From NCBI GenBank assembly GCA_963842305.1, contig CAWJFW010000002.1:806001-870000 (forward strand): 64,000 nucleotides of DNA, written 5' to 3'. This document shows positions 7,813-15,118 of the stretch, piece by piece. Within the stretch, counting starts at the first letter, position 1. Each line of letters opens with the position of its first letter. This DNA comes from JAIBJN01 sp963842305. Lineage in GTDB: Bacteria; Actinomycetota; Thermoleophilia; Gaiellales; Gaiellaceae. The notes under the pieces were generated by a model that saw only the letters and a list, made by a program, of their open reading frames with translations, did not search any database and was not told where the DNA came from. Made by a program: the position numbers and the translations under genes.

Positions 7813-8132
7813 GGCGAGGCCGCCTCAGGCGGCTTCAGACCCGGGCGAAGCTCGACGTGCAGCTCGCAGTCGAGTGCGTGGGCGAGCTTCAGGAGCGTGT
7901 CGATCCGCGGCGGACGGCCGCCCGACTCGAGTCGGGCGATCGCGGATTGCGTCGTGCCGCAGACGTGGGCGAGGTCGGCCTGGGAGAGTCCGAGGGAGCG
8001 GCGCCGTTCCGCGACCTGCCCGGCGATCTGCGCGAAGAGCCAGCCGTCGTGTGCGCCTGCGAGCCTCCCGCGGAGCCGCTCGATCGCCCGCTCGATCATC
8101 TCGTGCCGCTCGTCCTTCAACGGTCGTGGCAT
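7809..8132 (-). CDS. XRE-family transcriptional regulator
   Basis: A 107-aa protein with an N-terminal helical stretch (residues 1-40) and a classic helix-turn-helix around residues 48-85: RRSLGLSQADLAHVCGTTQSAIARLESGGRPPRIDTLLKLAHAL split over two helices. The architecture resembles HigA-type antitoxin regulators, but the downstream gene is a membrane protein rather than a recognisable toxin. It is translationally coupled (ATGA) to that gene. Three overlapping inverted repeats built from GCTAT/ATAGC half-sites cover its start codon and putative -10, strongly suggesting autoregulation. Confidence 0.8.
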   Translation of the reverse strand: MPRPLKDERHEMIERAIERLRGRLAGAHDGWLFAQIAGQVAERRRSLGLSQADLAHVCGTTQSAIARLESGGRPPRIDTLLKLAHALDCELHVELRPGLKPPEAASP

Positions 8133-8164
8133 AGCGCCCGTGCTATGTATAGCACGAATGCTAT
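8130..8164. promoter_or_regulatory. Array of overlapping inverted repeats at the XRE start (autoregulatory operator)
   Basis: Three perfect inverted repeats share half-sites: CATAGC..GCTATG at 8130-8147, GTGCTAT-gt-ATAGCAC at 8140-8155 and ATAGCA-cgaa-TGCTAT at 8149-8164. A minus-strand TATACA at 8151-8146 could be the -10 box, 13 nt before the ATG. The array fills the 36-bp gap between the sulfatase stop and the XRE start, so a dimer or tetramer of the XRE protein bound here would block its own promoter. Confidence 0.65.
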
Positions 8165-8168
8165 GGAA

Positions 8169-10238
8169 CTACGAGAGCGGCGGCAGCTCGTCGAGCACGG
8201 TGGCGTCGCCCGCGCCCTGCACCACGAAGAGCCGGACACTGTTGGCCCCGGCGCGGAAGGCGCGCTCGGGCGCGACTGCCGAAACGAGCGTCTCGCCGTC
8301 GTGCCCGAAGCTCCGCGTGACGGCGACGATCCGACCGTTGACGGCGATCGCCACGACATCGCCCGCGGGCGCGCCGTGGATGCGGCCGTACACGCGCACG
8401 GGTGCGAACGGCAAGGCGGGGTCGTAGTCGCTCGCGCCGTAGCTCTCGAAGCTCGGTCCGCCGGTCGGCGCGGAGGCGAGCCCGTCGACCGGTTGGCCAA
8501 GGAGGTCGGGTCGCGGCCCGATCCCGAAGAGGCCCGGATCGTCGTCCCCCTCGCCGAAGAGTTGCACCTGCCGCGCGAGGACATCCTTGCGTCGCTCGAC
8601 CAGGTCGGCCAACTCTCCTTCGACGGTGTCCCCGGAGGACGTGCTGACGAGAACCTCGCCGTTGCTCTCTTCCGCTTCGAGCAGCGAGCGTCCATCGAGC
8701 TCCCACGGAACGTCGACGTCGAGGATGTCCGCGATCGTGGGGACGACGTCGATCGTGCGCGCGAACCCGTCGACGACCTCACCGTCGGTCTGACCCGGCG
8801 CCTTGATGAAGAGGGGGACGAAGGCGATCTCCTCGAGGTTTCCCTCCCGCGCGCGGCGTCGCTCCCCATTCGGTCTGAAGCTGACCCCGTGGTCGGCGAC
8901 GACGACGACGAGCGAATCGTCGTATGTCCCCGTCTGCTCGAGCTTGTCGAGGATGAGTCCGAGTTCCCGGTCCGTGTAGCCGACCTGGAGCAGATGGCGT
9001 TGTTGTGCCTGGATAGCGAGCTCCGGGTCGCCGACCCAGCGCTCGTTCTCCAGGCCGGGCTGAAAGCCGAGGTCCGAGGCGTAGAGCCTTCCGTCCGGCA
9101 GGTACTCCCAGGGGTGATGGGGGAGGAGGACGTGAAGGAAGGAGAGCCTGGGACGCTTCGACGGCCCGAGCGAGTCGACGAATTCCTGCACCTCGGCATC
9201 GCGCTCCGTGTAGGCAGTCGGTCGCTGGCCCTGCTGAGCCGGCCCTTCCTGGAGCAGCGCGCGAGGCCCGTCGCCCTCGCCGAAGTCCTGCCACGCCGTC
9301 GAAATCGATGGCAGCTCGTCGGCAAGGTCCTGCGGCAACACGAGATGGCCGTAAACCACCGAGAGGTCGGAGACGAGGGATCCGACCCGCGCCGGGAGCG
9401 GCTCCCGATCCGCGTCGCACAGCTCTGACGGACAAAGATGCGTTTGCGACTCCTGGACATTCAGGTCGTAGGACCCGCCGAGCAGGGTGAAGAGGTTCTC
9501 CGGGTGGTCGAGGAAGAGAGGCAGCCCGTGCGGGCGCTCGCCGGTGAGGATCGAGGGCACGGCTCCCGTGGTCCACTCGTGCACGGTCGTTGCATTCCGA
9601 AACCAGGTCGAGTCCTCCGCCAGCCGGGCGAAGTTGGGATAGCGCGCCGCGTCGAGCTCTTCGTCTGCCCCGAGCAGCGAGACGGTGGGAAGCTCGTCGA
9701 AGACGATCATGACGACCGGCGCTCCGGAGGGGGTCTTGGCCAGATGCGGCTCTGGCGGGGTCTCGAGGAGCCTCGACACGGGCGAGAAGGCGAGAAAGAG
9801 GACGAGGATGAGGACCGGGGCTACGCCGACGACGGACAGAAGCATGCGCGCGGGGCGCGCACGCACGTACAGGAGCGCGCCGAAGCCGCCGATCCCCGCG
9901 GCCGCAGCGACTGCCCCGACCCCGATCCCACGAAGGGCTTGCAGGGCGAGGAGCGCCACCAGCGCCGCGAGGAAGGCGAGATGGAGCACGGTGGCGACCC
10001 GATTGCCGGCCAGGCTGCCCAGCGCTTCGACGCCGAGGAGGAGGAGCGGGGGGAGGAGGACGACTGCGAGCGCGAAGAAAACGACGTCCCAGCGCGTCGA
10101 CCCGCGCACCGCGAAAAACTCGACGTTCCGCGCGAGGAGGTCGAAGAGCGGTTGCGCGATCGCCAGCGCCGAGAGTCCGGCGAGGTGGACCGCCGCCCAG
10201 CGAAAGGACCCGGGAGGGTCAGGCGGCCGGAATCGCAC
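8169..10238 (-). CDS. Membrane-anchored sulfatase/phosphatase-fold enzyme (LTA-synthase-like)
   Basis: A 689-aa protein with about five N-terminal transmembrane segments (residues ~14-160) and a large extracytoplasmic alkaline-phosphatase-fold domain. Metal-site motifs are APVVMIVFDELP, then TTGAVPSILTG at the nucleophile position, and VVVVADHGVSF. The formylglycine signature C/S-x-P-x-R of true sulfatases is absent; the threonine-containing nucleophile segment is closer to lipoteichoic-acid synthase or phosphoethanolamine-transferase types. A C-terminal beta-rich domain (residues ~590-689) follows. The start overlaps by about 20 bp the end of the kinase-like/methyltransferase gene upstream, implying co-expression. 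Likely role: modification of a cell-envelope polymer. Confidence 0.75.
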   Translation of the reverse strand: MRFRPPDPPGSFRWAAVHLAGLSALAIAQPLFDLLARNVEFFAVRGSTRWDVVFFALAVVLLPPLLLLGVEALGSLAGNRVATVLHLAFLAALVALLALQALRGIGVGAVAAAAGIGGFGALLYVRARPARMLLSVVGVAPVLILVLFLAFSPVSRLLETPPEPHLAKTPSGAPVVMIVFDELPTVSLLGADEELDAARYPNFARLAEDSTWFRNATTVHEWTTGAVPSILTGERPHGLPLFLDHPENLFTLLGGSYDLNVQESQTHLCPSELCDADREPLPARVGSLVSDLSVVYGHLVLPQDLADELPSISTAWQDFGEGDGPRALLQEGPAQQGQRPTAYTERDAEVQEFVDSLGPSKRPRLSFLHVLLPHHPWEYLPDGRLYASDLGFQPGLENERWVGDPELAIQAQQRHLLQVGYTDRELGLILDKLEQTGTYDDSLVVVVADHGVSFRPNGERRRAREGNLEEIAFVPLFIKAPGQTDGEVVDGFARTIDVVPTIADILDVDVPWELDGRSLLEAEESNGEVLVSTSSGDTVEGELADLVERRKDVLARQVQLFGEGDDDPGLFGIGPRPDLLGQPVDGLASAPTGGPSFESYGASDYDPALPFAPVRVYGRIHGAPAGDVVAIAVNGRIVAVTRSFGHDGETLVSAVAPERAFRAGANSVRLFVVQGAGDATVLDELPPLS

Positions 10239-11629
10239 GGTAGAGAATCCGCGTGCCGGAAGGGAGGGCTTCGCGGCGCTCGACGCGGAAGCGCTCCTCG
10301 AGCTTCTGTTCGAACGTCTCTGTCTCGTAGTCGGGGTTCGCCCGCGGCGCCTTGCGGTCGAGGAGTCTCCGGACCATTGGATCGTCGCGGGTAGGGAACT
10401 CGATCACGACCTCCGTCCTCAGCTCGACGAGCCAGTCCAGGAAGGAGTGGAGCGGGGACGTTGCCGGAGAGCGAGACGTGGTGGACGAGCGCCAGGCAGA
10501 GCGTCAGGTCAGGAGGGCACCGTTCGGCGAGCGGCGGGCGCTCCTCGCCGCGCCAGCCGAGGCCGGGCGACGGGTCGGTCACGTTGCCGACGAGCGGCAG
10601 GATGGTCGTCGAGCCTTCGGCGCGGAGCGCCAGGTAGAGGGCCTCGACGACGGCTGCGTCCGCATCCAGGGCGACCGCGTACTCGGCGTGCGCGGCCGCG
10701 ATTCTCGTGTAGTGCCCGTCGTTGCAGCCAATGTCCCAGAGGATGCGGCGGCGGCGCGTTCCCGCTGCCTCCCGGACGAAGGCCTCCTTGTCGGCCGCAT
10801 CTGCGTCATCGTACGGATTCGCCTCGCCATATCCGGACCAAGCCGTCCGGCCGGGTGTCCATTCGAGCCTCTGGACGAGCTTCCTCAGCTTGCGGGCGTT
10901 GGCCCGGATCAGCTCGGCGTGGAATCCCGCCTTCTTCAGGTCGCCCTTGACCTCGCGGTCCGCGTAACGGTTCTCGAGCCTCGCGTGCAGGACGACGTTC
11001 GTGAGGACGCCGCGGCGGAAGCGGTCGCGGAAGCCGAAGAGCGCCCGCATCTCGGCCGGCTCGATCCCCTCGAGCGAGCCGCGGAGCCACGGCTGGAAGG
11101 GCACGCCCTTGTAGGCCTGGAGCAGAAGTGGGTAGAGGACGAGCGTGCAGAACTGGCGGTAGCCCGCCCACGGCTCGCCTTCACGCAGCCGCTCGAAGGA
11201 GCCGACATCGACGAAGACCGGCTTCGTGCCTCGCCATTGCACGTTGTACGGGGAGGCATCCTTGAGCACGAGCCCCTCGTCGAGGGCTTCGAGGAGCAGG
11301 TCGAGCTCGAGGAGCGCGGCGTCCTGGAGCATCCCGAACGGCCACTCGTACGGATAGGAGACCACCGGGATCCGCTCGTGCCGGAGCACGGCCGCGACGC
11401 GGCCCTCGTCGAGCTCGCCGGGCAGGCCGTCGGGCTCGGCGATGCGCTCGGTGGCGACCAGGCGCCCATCCGCGACGCCGTTTCGAAAGAGATCCGTTAC
11501 GGCGAGCGCGTCCCAGTCGGCGAGCCCGCGCTCTGAGAGGGCCCGCCGGATCTCACTGCCGACGTAGAAGACGTGGCTATCCGGGTCGCGGAACGAGCCC
11601 GGCTCGACCCGGAGCTCGGTGTCGGCTAC
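10219..11629 (-). CDS. Kinase-like domain fused to class I SAM methyltransferase, frameshifted
   Basis: About 470 residues reconstructed. The N-terminal half contains a kinase-like catalytic loop, VLKDASPYNVQW (D-x4-N), and FVDVGSFERL in place of DFG. The C-terminal half has methyltransferase motif I, ILWDIGCNDGHYTRIAA, and LCLALVHHVSLSGN. A frameshift occurs in the GGGG run at about 10454-10457: dropping one base gives NVPLHSFLDWL and continues to ...RILYRAIPAA at 10219. The start is uncertain: homologous-looking sequence begins near 11629, but the codon there is GTA, and no good ATG, GTG or TTG follows. The upstream 50-aa gene ends exactly there. The gene resembles NoeA-like methyltransferases next to sulfatases; substrate unknown. 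Confidence 0.7.
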
Positions 11630-11778
11630 GAGTCGTCCCTCTTCCGGATGCCCAGGAACCCGAGGAACCGTCGCCAGTAGAACTTGCTCGCAACGGCGAT
11701 CGCAGCGACACCGCCGACGATCGCCTGGAGGATCATCGACCCCGATCCGGGGTCCAGATACGCGAAGAGGCCGCCCAT
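11626..11778 (-). CDS. 50-aa membrane microprotein with LDPGSGSM motif
   Basis: A 50-residue protein starting at ATG 11778: a short N-terminus with YLDPGSGSMILQ, one transmembrane helix (AIVGGVAAIAVASKFYW) and a basic tail ending KRDDS. Small proteins with an LDPG[ST]GS motif followed by one helix recur in actinobacteria beside envelope glycosylation or sulfatase-like genes, from my memory of the family. Its stop abuts the first codons of the kinase-like/methyltransferase, so the three genes (microprotein, methyltransferase, phosphatase-fold enzyme) probably form one operon. Confidence 0.6.
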   Translation of the reverse strand: MGGLFAYLDPGSGSMILQAIVGGVAAIAVASKFYWRRFLGFLGIRKRDDS

Positions 11779-11863
11779 GTGTCGATCTGGAGAATACCGA
11801 GGCGGGCGGCAGGGTGGAGCGGGCCGCGCTACCCACTCCACCCTGCTACGTCGTGCGCTTCGG

Positions 11864-12619
11864 CTACGACTCGAGCGGCTTGTACAGACCGAACACGGCG
11901 CCCGTCGGGTCGGCGACGATCGCGAGACGGCCGACCGTGGCGACGTCGAAGGGCTCCATATGGACGGTGGCGCCAAGCTTCTTCGCCTTGTCGACTGTGG
12001 CGTCGACGTCGTCGGTCCCGATGTAGGTCATCCAGTTCGGCGGCGTTCCCTCGGCCTGGGGAGGAATGGGCATGCCGCCCGCGCGGTCGTTGCCGCCCGA
12101 GCTGAACAGGGTGTACACGTTGCCCTCGCCCATCTCCATGTCGCGGCTCTCCCAGCCGACGACCTCGCCGTAGAAGTGCTTCGCGCCCTCGATGTCCGTC
12201 GTCATCAACTCGTCCCACACGAAGACGCCCTGCGAGGTCGGTGGATCGCCCGCGGACGAGAAGAGCGAGAGGACCGCGCCCTGGGGATCGGCGACGACTG
12301 CCATGCGGCCGACCTCGGGGATGTCCATCGCCGGGGCGACGACCTTTCCACCCGCCCCCTCGACCCGGCCGACCGCCGCGTCGACGTCGTCCACGATCAC
12401 GTGGGAGAGCCAGTGCGGCGGCGCTCCGCCCTGGGCGGGGCCGAAGCCGCCGTGGGTCTGCTCGCCGGACTTGATCATCGGATAGTCCATCTCGCCCGGC
12501 TTCCAAACCTCGATCTCCCAGCCTAGGAGATCTCCGTAGAACCGGCTGGCCGCGGCCGGGTCACTCGACATCTGGTCGTGCCAGACGAAGCGGCCAACCG
12601 CTGTCTCGACGGTGCTCAT
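11864..12619 (-). CDS. VOC (glyoxalase/bleomycin-resistance) protein with two domains
   Basis: A 251-aa cytosolic protein made of two consecutive VOC modules, residues ~8-125 and ~130-250. Each starts FVWHDQM or FVWDELM, continues with a FYG..LGW or FYGEVVGW segment, and ends with ADPxGAVxxL. The tandem gives a complete fold in one chain, as in the family of two-domain glyoxalase-like proteins common in Streptomyces. Substrate unknown. An RBS (AGGGAG) precedes the ATG. It is divergent from an HxlR regulator across an AT-rich gap, so the regulator may control it. Confidence 0.88.
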   Translation of the reverse strand: MSTVETAVGRFVWHDQMSSDPAAASRFYGDLLGWEIEVWKPGEMDYPMIKSGEQTHGGFGPAQGGAPPHWLSHVIVDDVDAAVGRVEGAGGKVVAPAMDIPEVGRMAVVADPQGAVLSLFSSAGDPPTSQGVFVWDELMTTDIEGAKHFYGEVVGWESRDMEMGEGNVYTLFSSGGNDRAGGMPIPPQAEGTPPNWMTYIGTDDVDATVDKAKKLGATVHMEPFDVATVGRLAIVADPTGAVFGLYKPLES

Positions 12620-12659
12620 GGCCTTTTCTCCCTTCAGTGGTTTCGTTCGGCCACGCTAG

Positions 12660-12702
12660 TCGGCATACTGTGAAAAAGCAAGTATCAACTTCTTATTACA
12701 AA
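12660..12702. promoter_or_regulatory. AT-rich divergent promoter/operator region between VOC gene and HxlR gene
   Basis: This is the one clearly AT-rich stretch in the area. It reads toward the VOC gene with a TTGATA (minus, 12688-12683) and toward the regulator with CTTATTACAAAG. Spacing to a good -10 is imperfect. HxlR regulators usually bind such divergent intergenic regions. Confidence 0.35.
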
Positions 12703-13413
12703 GTGGTGAGGGGCACGCGAGCGACTGGAGGGCGAAGCTACGGGCAGTACTGCGGCCTGGCGAGGGCGCTGGACCTCGTGGGCGACCGCTGGGCGCTGCT
12801 GGTCGTCCGCGAGCTCCTGCTCGGGCCGAAGCGGTTCACCGATCTTCTCGACGGCCTTCCGGGCGTCAGCACGAACGTCCTCGCTACGCGTCTCCGACAG
12901 CTCGACCGGGCCGGGGTCGTGACGCGCTCGCGGCTACCTCCGCCCGCAGCGTCCGCCGTCTACGAGCTGACGGAGTACGGCCGCGGGCTCGAGACCGCGG
13001 CAGCCGCTCTTGGCCGTTGGGGCGCCGCCACGATCGGACCGCGGGAGTCCGGTCAAGTGCTCCGCTCCCACTGGCTCGCGCTCGCGCTCAAAGCGTTCTT
13101 CCATTCGGAGCAGGCCGCCGGGCTCACACGTGTCTACGAGATCCGCCTCCGCGAGGGCGCGTTCCGGCTCAGCCTCGAGGACGGCGCTCTCGAGGTCGCC
13201 GTTGGGTCTGCGGGAGACCCGGACCTCGTGCTCGAGGCCGACGACGACGCACTGGTCGGCGTACTCGCGGGCCAGCTCGAGCCGGATGCGATCGCCGTCG
13301 TCGAGGGAGAGGCCTCCGAGCTCGCGCGCTTCGTTGAGCTCTTCCGGTTCTCCGGGGCACCCCCTCCACCCGTGCGCTTGCCGGCCCTGTCCGACGACCC
13401 GGCCACGACCTAG
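12703..13413 (+). CDS. HxlR-family regulator with C-terminal SCP2-like domain
   Basis: About 236 residues from GTG 12703 (or 12706). The N-terminal winged helix carries the HxlR hallmarks: a lone Cys in SYGQYCGLARALDLVGDRW, then LLVVRELLLGPKRFTDLLDGLPGVSTNVLATRL and a wing ending VYELTEYGR. The C-terminal half (residues ~120-220) looks like a sterol-carrier/SCP2-type fold (FRLSLEDGALEVAVGSAGDPDLVLEAD), a combination seen in actinobacterial regulators. It is divergent from the VOC gene and probably controls it. Its TAG stop shares CTAG with the stop of the convergent lipoprotein gene. Confidence 0.85.
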   Translation: MVRGTRATGGRSYGQYCGLARALDLVGDRWALLVVRELLLGPKRFTDLLDGLPGVSTNVLATRLRQLDRAGVVTRSRLPPPAASAVYELTEYGRGLETAAAALGRWGAATIGPRESGQVLRSHWLALALKAFFHSEQAAGLTRVYEIRLREGAFRLSLEDGALEVAVGSAGDPDLVLEADDDALVGVLAGQLEPDAIAVVEGEASELARFVELFRFSGAPPPPVRLPALSDDPATT

Positions 13414-13688
13414 TCGTCCTTCTTGAAGTGACCGTAGGTGTTGCCGTAGCCGCGTCCCTGGTCCTTGGGGTGAGGCTTGTCCTTCGGGTGGGGCTTGTCC
13501 TTGCCGGGTGGCTTTTCCTCGTCGCCGGCGTCGTCGCTCACGACGTCCTCGGCTTCGACCGGTTCGGTCTGCTGGCCCGCGGCCACCGTCGTGGTGGGCG
13601 CTCCGAGCCCGCCGCCGCCTCCGCACGCGGGCAGCATCAGCGCGAGCGCAGCAAGCAGTGGGCAGAGTGCGGCCGCCGATCGGCTCAT
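13410..13688 (-). CDS. Small repeat-containing lipoprotein
   Basis: A 92-aa protein with a lipoprotein signal peptide (LLAALALMLPACGG, lipobox LPAC, modified Cys near residue 22), a glycine run, then a disordered acidic segment. Two near-identical charged repeats (KDKPHPKD) follow, with a tail GYGNTYGHFKKDD. I recognise no family. The mature part is low-complexity and rich in K, D, P and H, so it may be a surface spacer or bind metal or polyanion. Its stop overlaps the convergent HxlR gene's stop at a shared CTAG. Confidence 0.6.
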   Translation of the reverse strand: MSRSAAALCPLLAALALMLPACGGGGGLGAPTTTVAAGQQTEPVEAEDVVSDDAGDEEKPPGKDKPHPKDKPHPKDQGRGYGNTYGHFKKDD

Positions 13689-14082
13689 CTCTGAGGCGTC
13701 CCCTCGAAGGGGATGCTGGAAACGGCCGCGTCGAGGAGGCGAAGCCGGGCTCAGGGCCGCGCGGCAGTCTGGGGCCCTCTATCCGCTTCCTATCGGGAGG
13801 ACCGCGCCCGTTCCTCACGAATGCGCGAGCATGTTCAAGACGGCGTGTGGACACCGAATCTGCGAGGGCGTGTGCGTGAGATCTGGTGGCTGGATGCCTA
13901 CGTCTGCGTGAATGAGGAAGCGCTGAGCGCGCCCGCGATCGGCGCGCACCCGCCTGAGCGATTCCGCCAACGCGGCGTCCAGGGCTGACTCCGGGCGCAC
14001 GACCAGCTCGCCGGGGTGGAGCGATCGCTGACCGCATGCCAATTGACTCGGGTCGCGCTGTCTGAGAGCATCAGGCCAGCCT
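13689..14082. other. Intergenic stretch without a gene
   Basis: About 395 bp between the repeat lipoprotein and the secreted protein. Open frames here have no recognisable protein features. It presumably carries the promoters of both flanking genes, but I cannot place one with confidence. Confidence 0.4.
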
Positions 14083-14090
14083 GAGGGAGG
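14083..14090 (+). promoter_or_regulatory. Strong RBS placing the start at ATC 14097
   Basis: GAGGGAGG ends 6 nt before ATC 14097, the best ribosome site in the area, and nothing comparable precedes the GTG at 14139. It argues for an ATC start or an ATG misread as ATC. Confidence 0.5.
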
Positions 14091-14096
14091 CTAGCC

Positions 14097-15113
14097 ATCA
14101 CACGACTGGGTCTCGCACGCAATACGTTCGCAGCACTCGTGGCCGGAGGCATGCTCGTTGCCGGGCTCGGAGGCGCGGGAGCGTCCGCGGCGGACTCGCC
14201 GTGTCCGCCGCCGTCCGGTCGGCAGCTCTGCGTGAGCGTAACGCACACGCCCTTCGAAGTTTCGGTGGCCACCGCGGCCGGGCAGACGTTCGTCTCCTTC
14301 ACGGCGACCCTCCAAAACGTCGGCAAGAGTGAGCTCACCCACACGACGGTGACGGCGTGTCTCGCCAGCGGTTCCGGCGGCAGCGAATGCGGCGCGGCTC
14401 CACCCGGTAGCTCCTTTTATTCGGCGGACGCGAGCGCGGGCAGCTGCACGATCAACGGAGCGACCGCGCGTTGTGTGATCGGGAAGCTACGCAAGGGCGC
14501 TCTTGCCACGGTCGAACTCGTCTCCCGCGCGCCTACCCAGGCCGCGGCGTTCCGGAACGTGGTCACCGCCACGGTCAAGGAGCGGGGGAGCGACAGTCCA
14601 CAACCCGACCCGCAGGCCGACTCGATCACCGTCTCCGAGCCTGTGACGACACTCGCCGCGGGAGGACCCCGAGCGACGTCCTTCGTCCCGGACGGAATCG
14701 CCACGCAGCTTCTCGCGAAGGACGAGGGTCAGAGCGGACTTTCGAAGATTCCCTCTGCGCACGACGGCCTCACCGCCGAGCTCGCGATCACTGATGACCC
14801 TCCGTTCGTGTGCCCGAAGTATGAGATCTGCCGGAGTGGCGGCTGGGTGAGCGCGACGATTCCTGGCACCTTCAACTCCTTACAGTTCGTGCTGCACTGG
14901 CCGGACGAGTTCGTGTCAGCGAAGCAGACGGAGAAGAACTTCGCGCTCTTTTACCTCGCCTGCGACACCTGCGAGCTCGAGATCATCCGCGACCGGTGCA
15001 GCTCCGCGGCGCCCTCTGCAGACGAGCGGCCCTGCCTCTGGAACGTCCGCGACCTGGGGCGCAAGGGGTTCGACGCGACGCTCATCTCCTCGCACAACGG
15101 GAAGATGCACTAG
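14097..15113 (+). CDS. Secreted protein with DUF11-like beta-sandwich, possibly ATC-started
   Basis: About 338 residues. The signal peptide reads TRLGLARNTFAALVAGGMLVAGLGGAGASAAD in pieces: a basic n-region, a hydrophobic core and an ASA-AD cleavage site. Codon 1 of that reading is ATC at 14097, placed 6 nt after a GAGGGAGG ribosome site. The first standard start, GTG 14139, would remove every basic residue from the signal peptide. After cleavage, residues ~35-165 resemble a DUF11/CARDB-like sandwich (FVSFTATLQNVGKSELTHTTVTACL). The C-terminal part has paired cysteines (CPKYEICRSGGW, LACDTCELEII) and no family I know. It is probably exported. Confidence 0.65.
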   Translation: MTRLGLARNTFAALVAGGMLVAGLGGAGASAADSPCPPPSGRQLCVSVTHTPFEVSVATAAGQTFVSFTATLQNVGKSELTHTTVTACLASGSGGSECGAAPPGSSFYSADASAGSCTINGATARCVIGKLRKGALATVELVSRAPTQAAAFRNVVTATVKERGSDSPQPDPQADSITVSEPVTTLAAGGPRATSFVPDGIATQLLAKDEGQSGLSKIPSAHDGLTAELAITDDPPFVCPKYEICRSGGWVSATIPGTFNSLQFVLHWPDEFVSAKQTEKNFALFYLACDTCELEIIRDRCSSAAPSADERPCLWNVRDLGRKGFDATLISSHNGKMH

Positions 15114-15118
15114 GCCTT

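Noticed and set aside
7809..8132. A classical toxin-antitoxin pair
   Set aside because: The XRE protein is HigA-like and autoregulated in appearance, but the coupled gene is a three-helix membrane protein with no known toxin feature.
9438..10950. Two long plus-strand frames opposite the sulfatase-fold and methyltransferase genes
   Set aside because: Charged low-complexity translation and no motifs; the minus strand carries the real genes.
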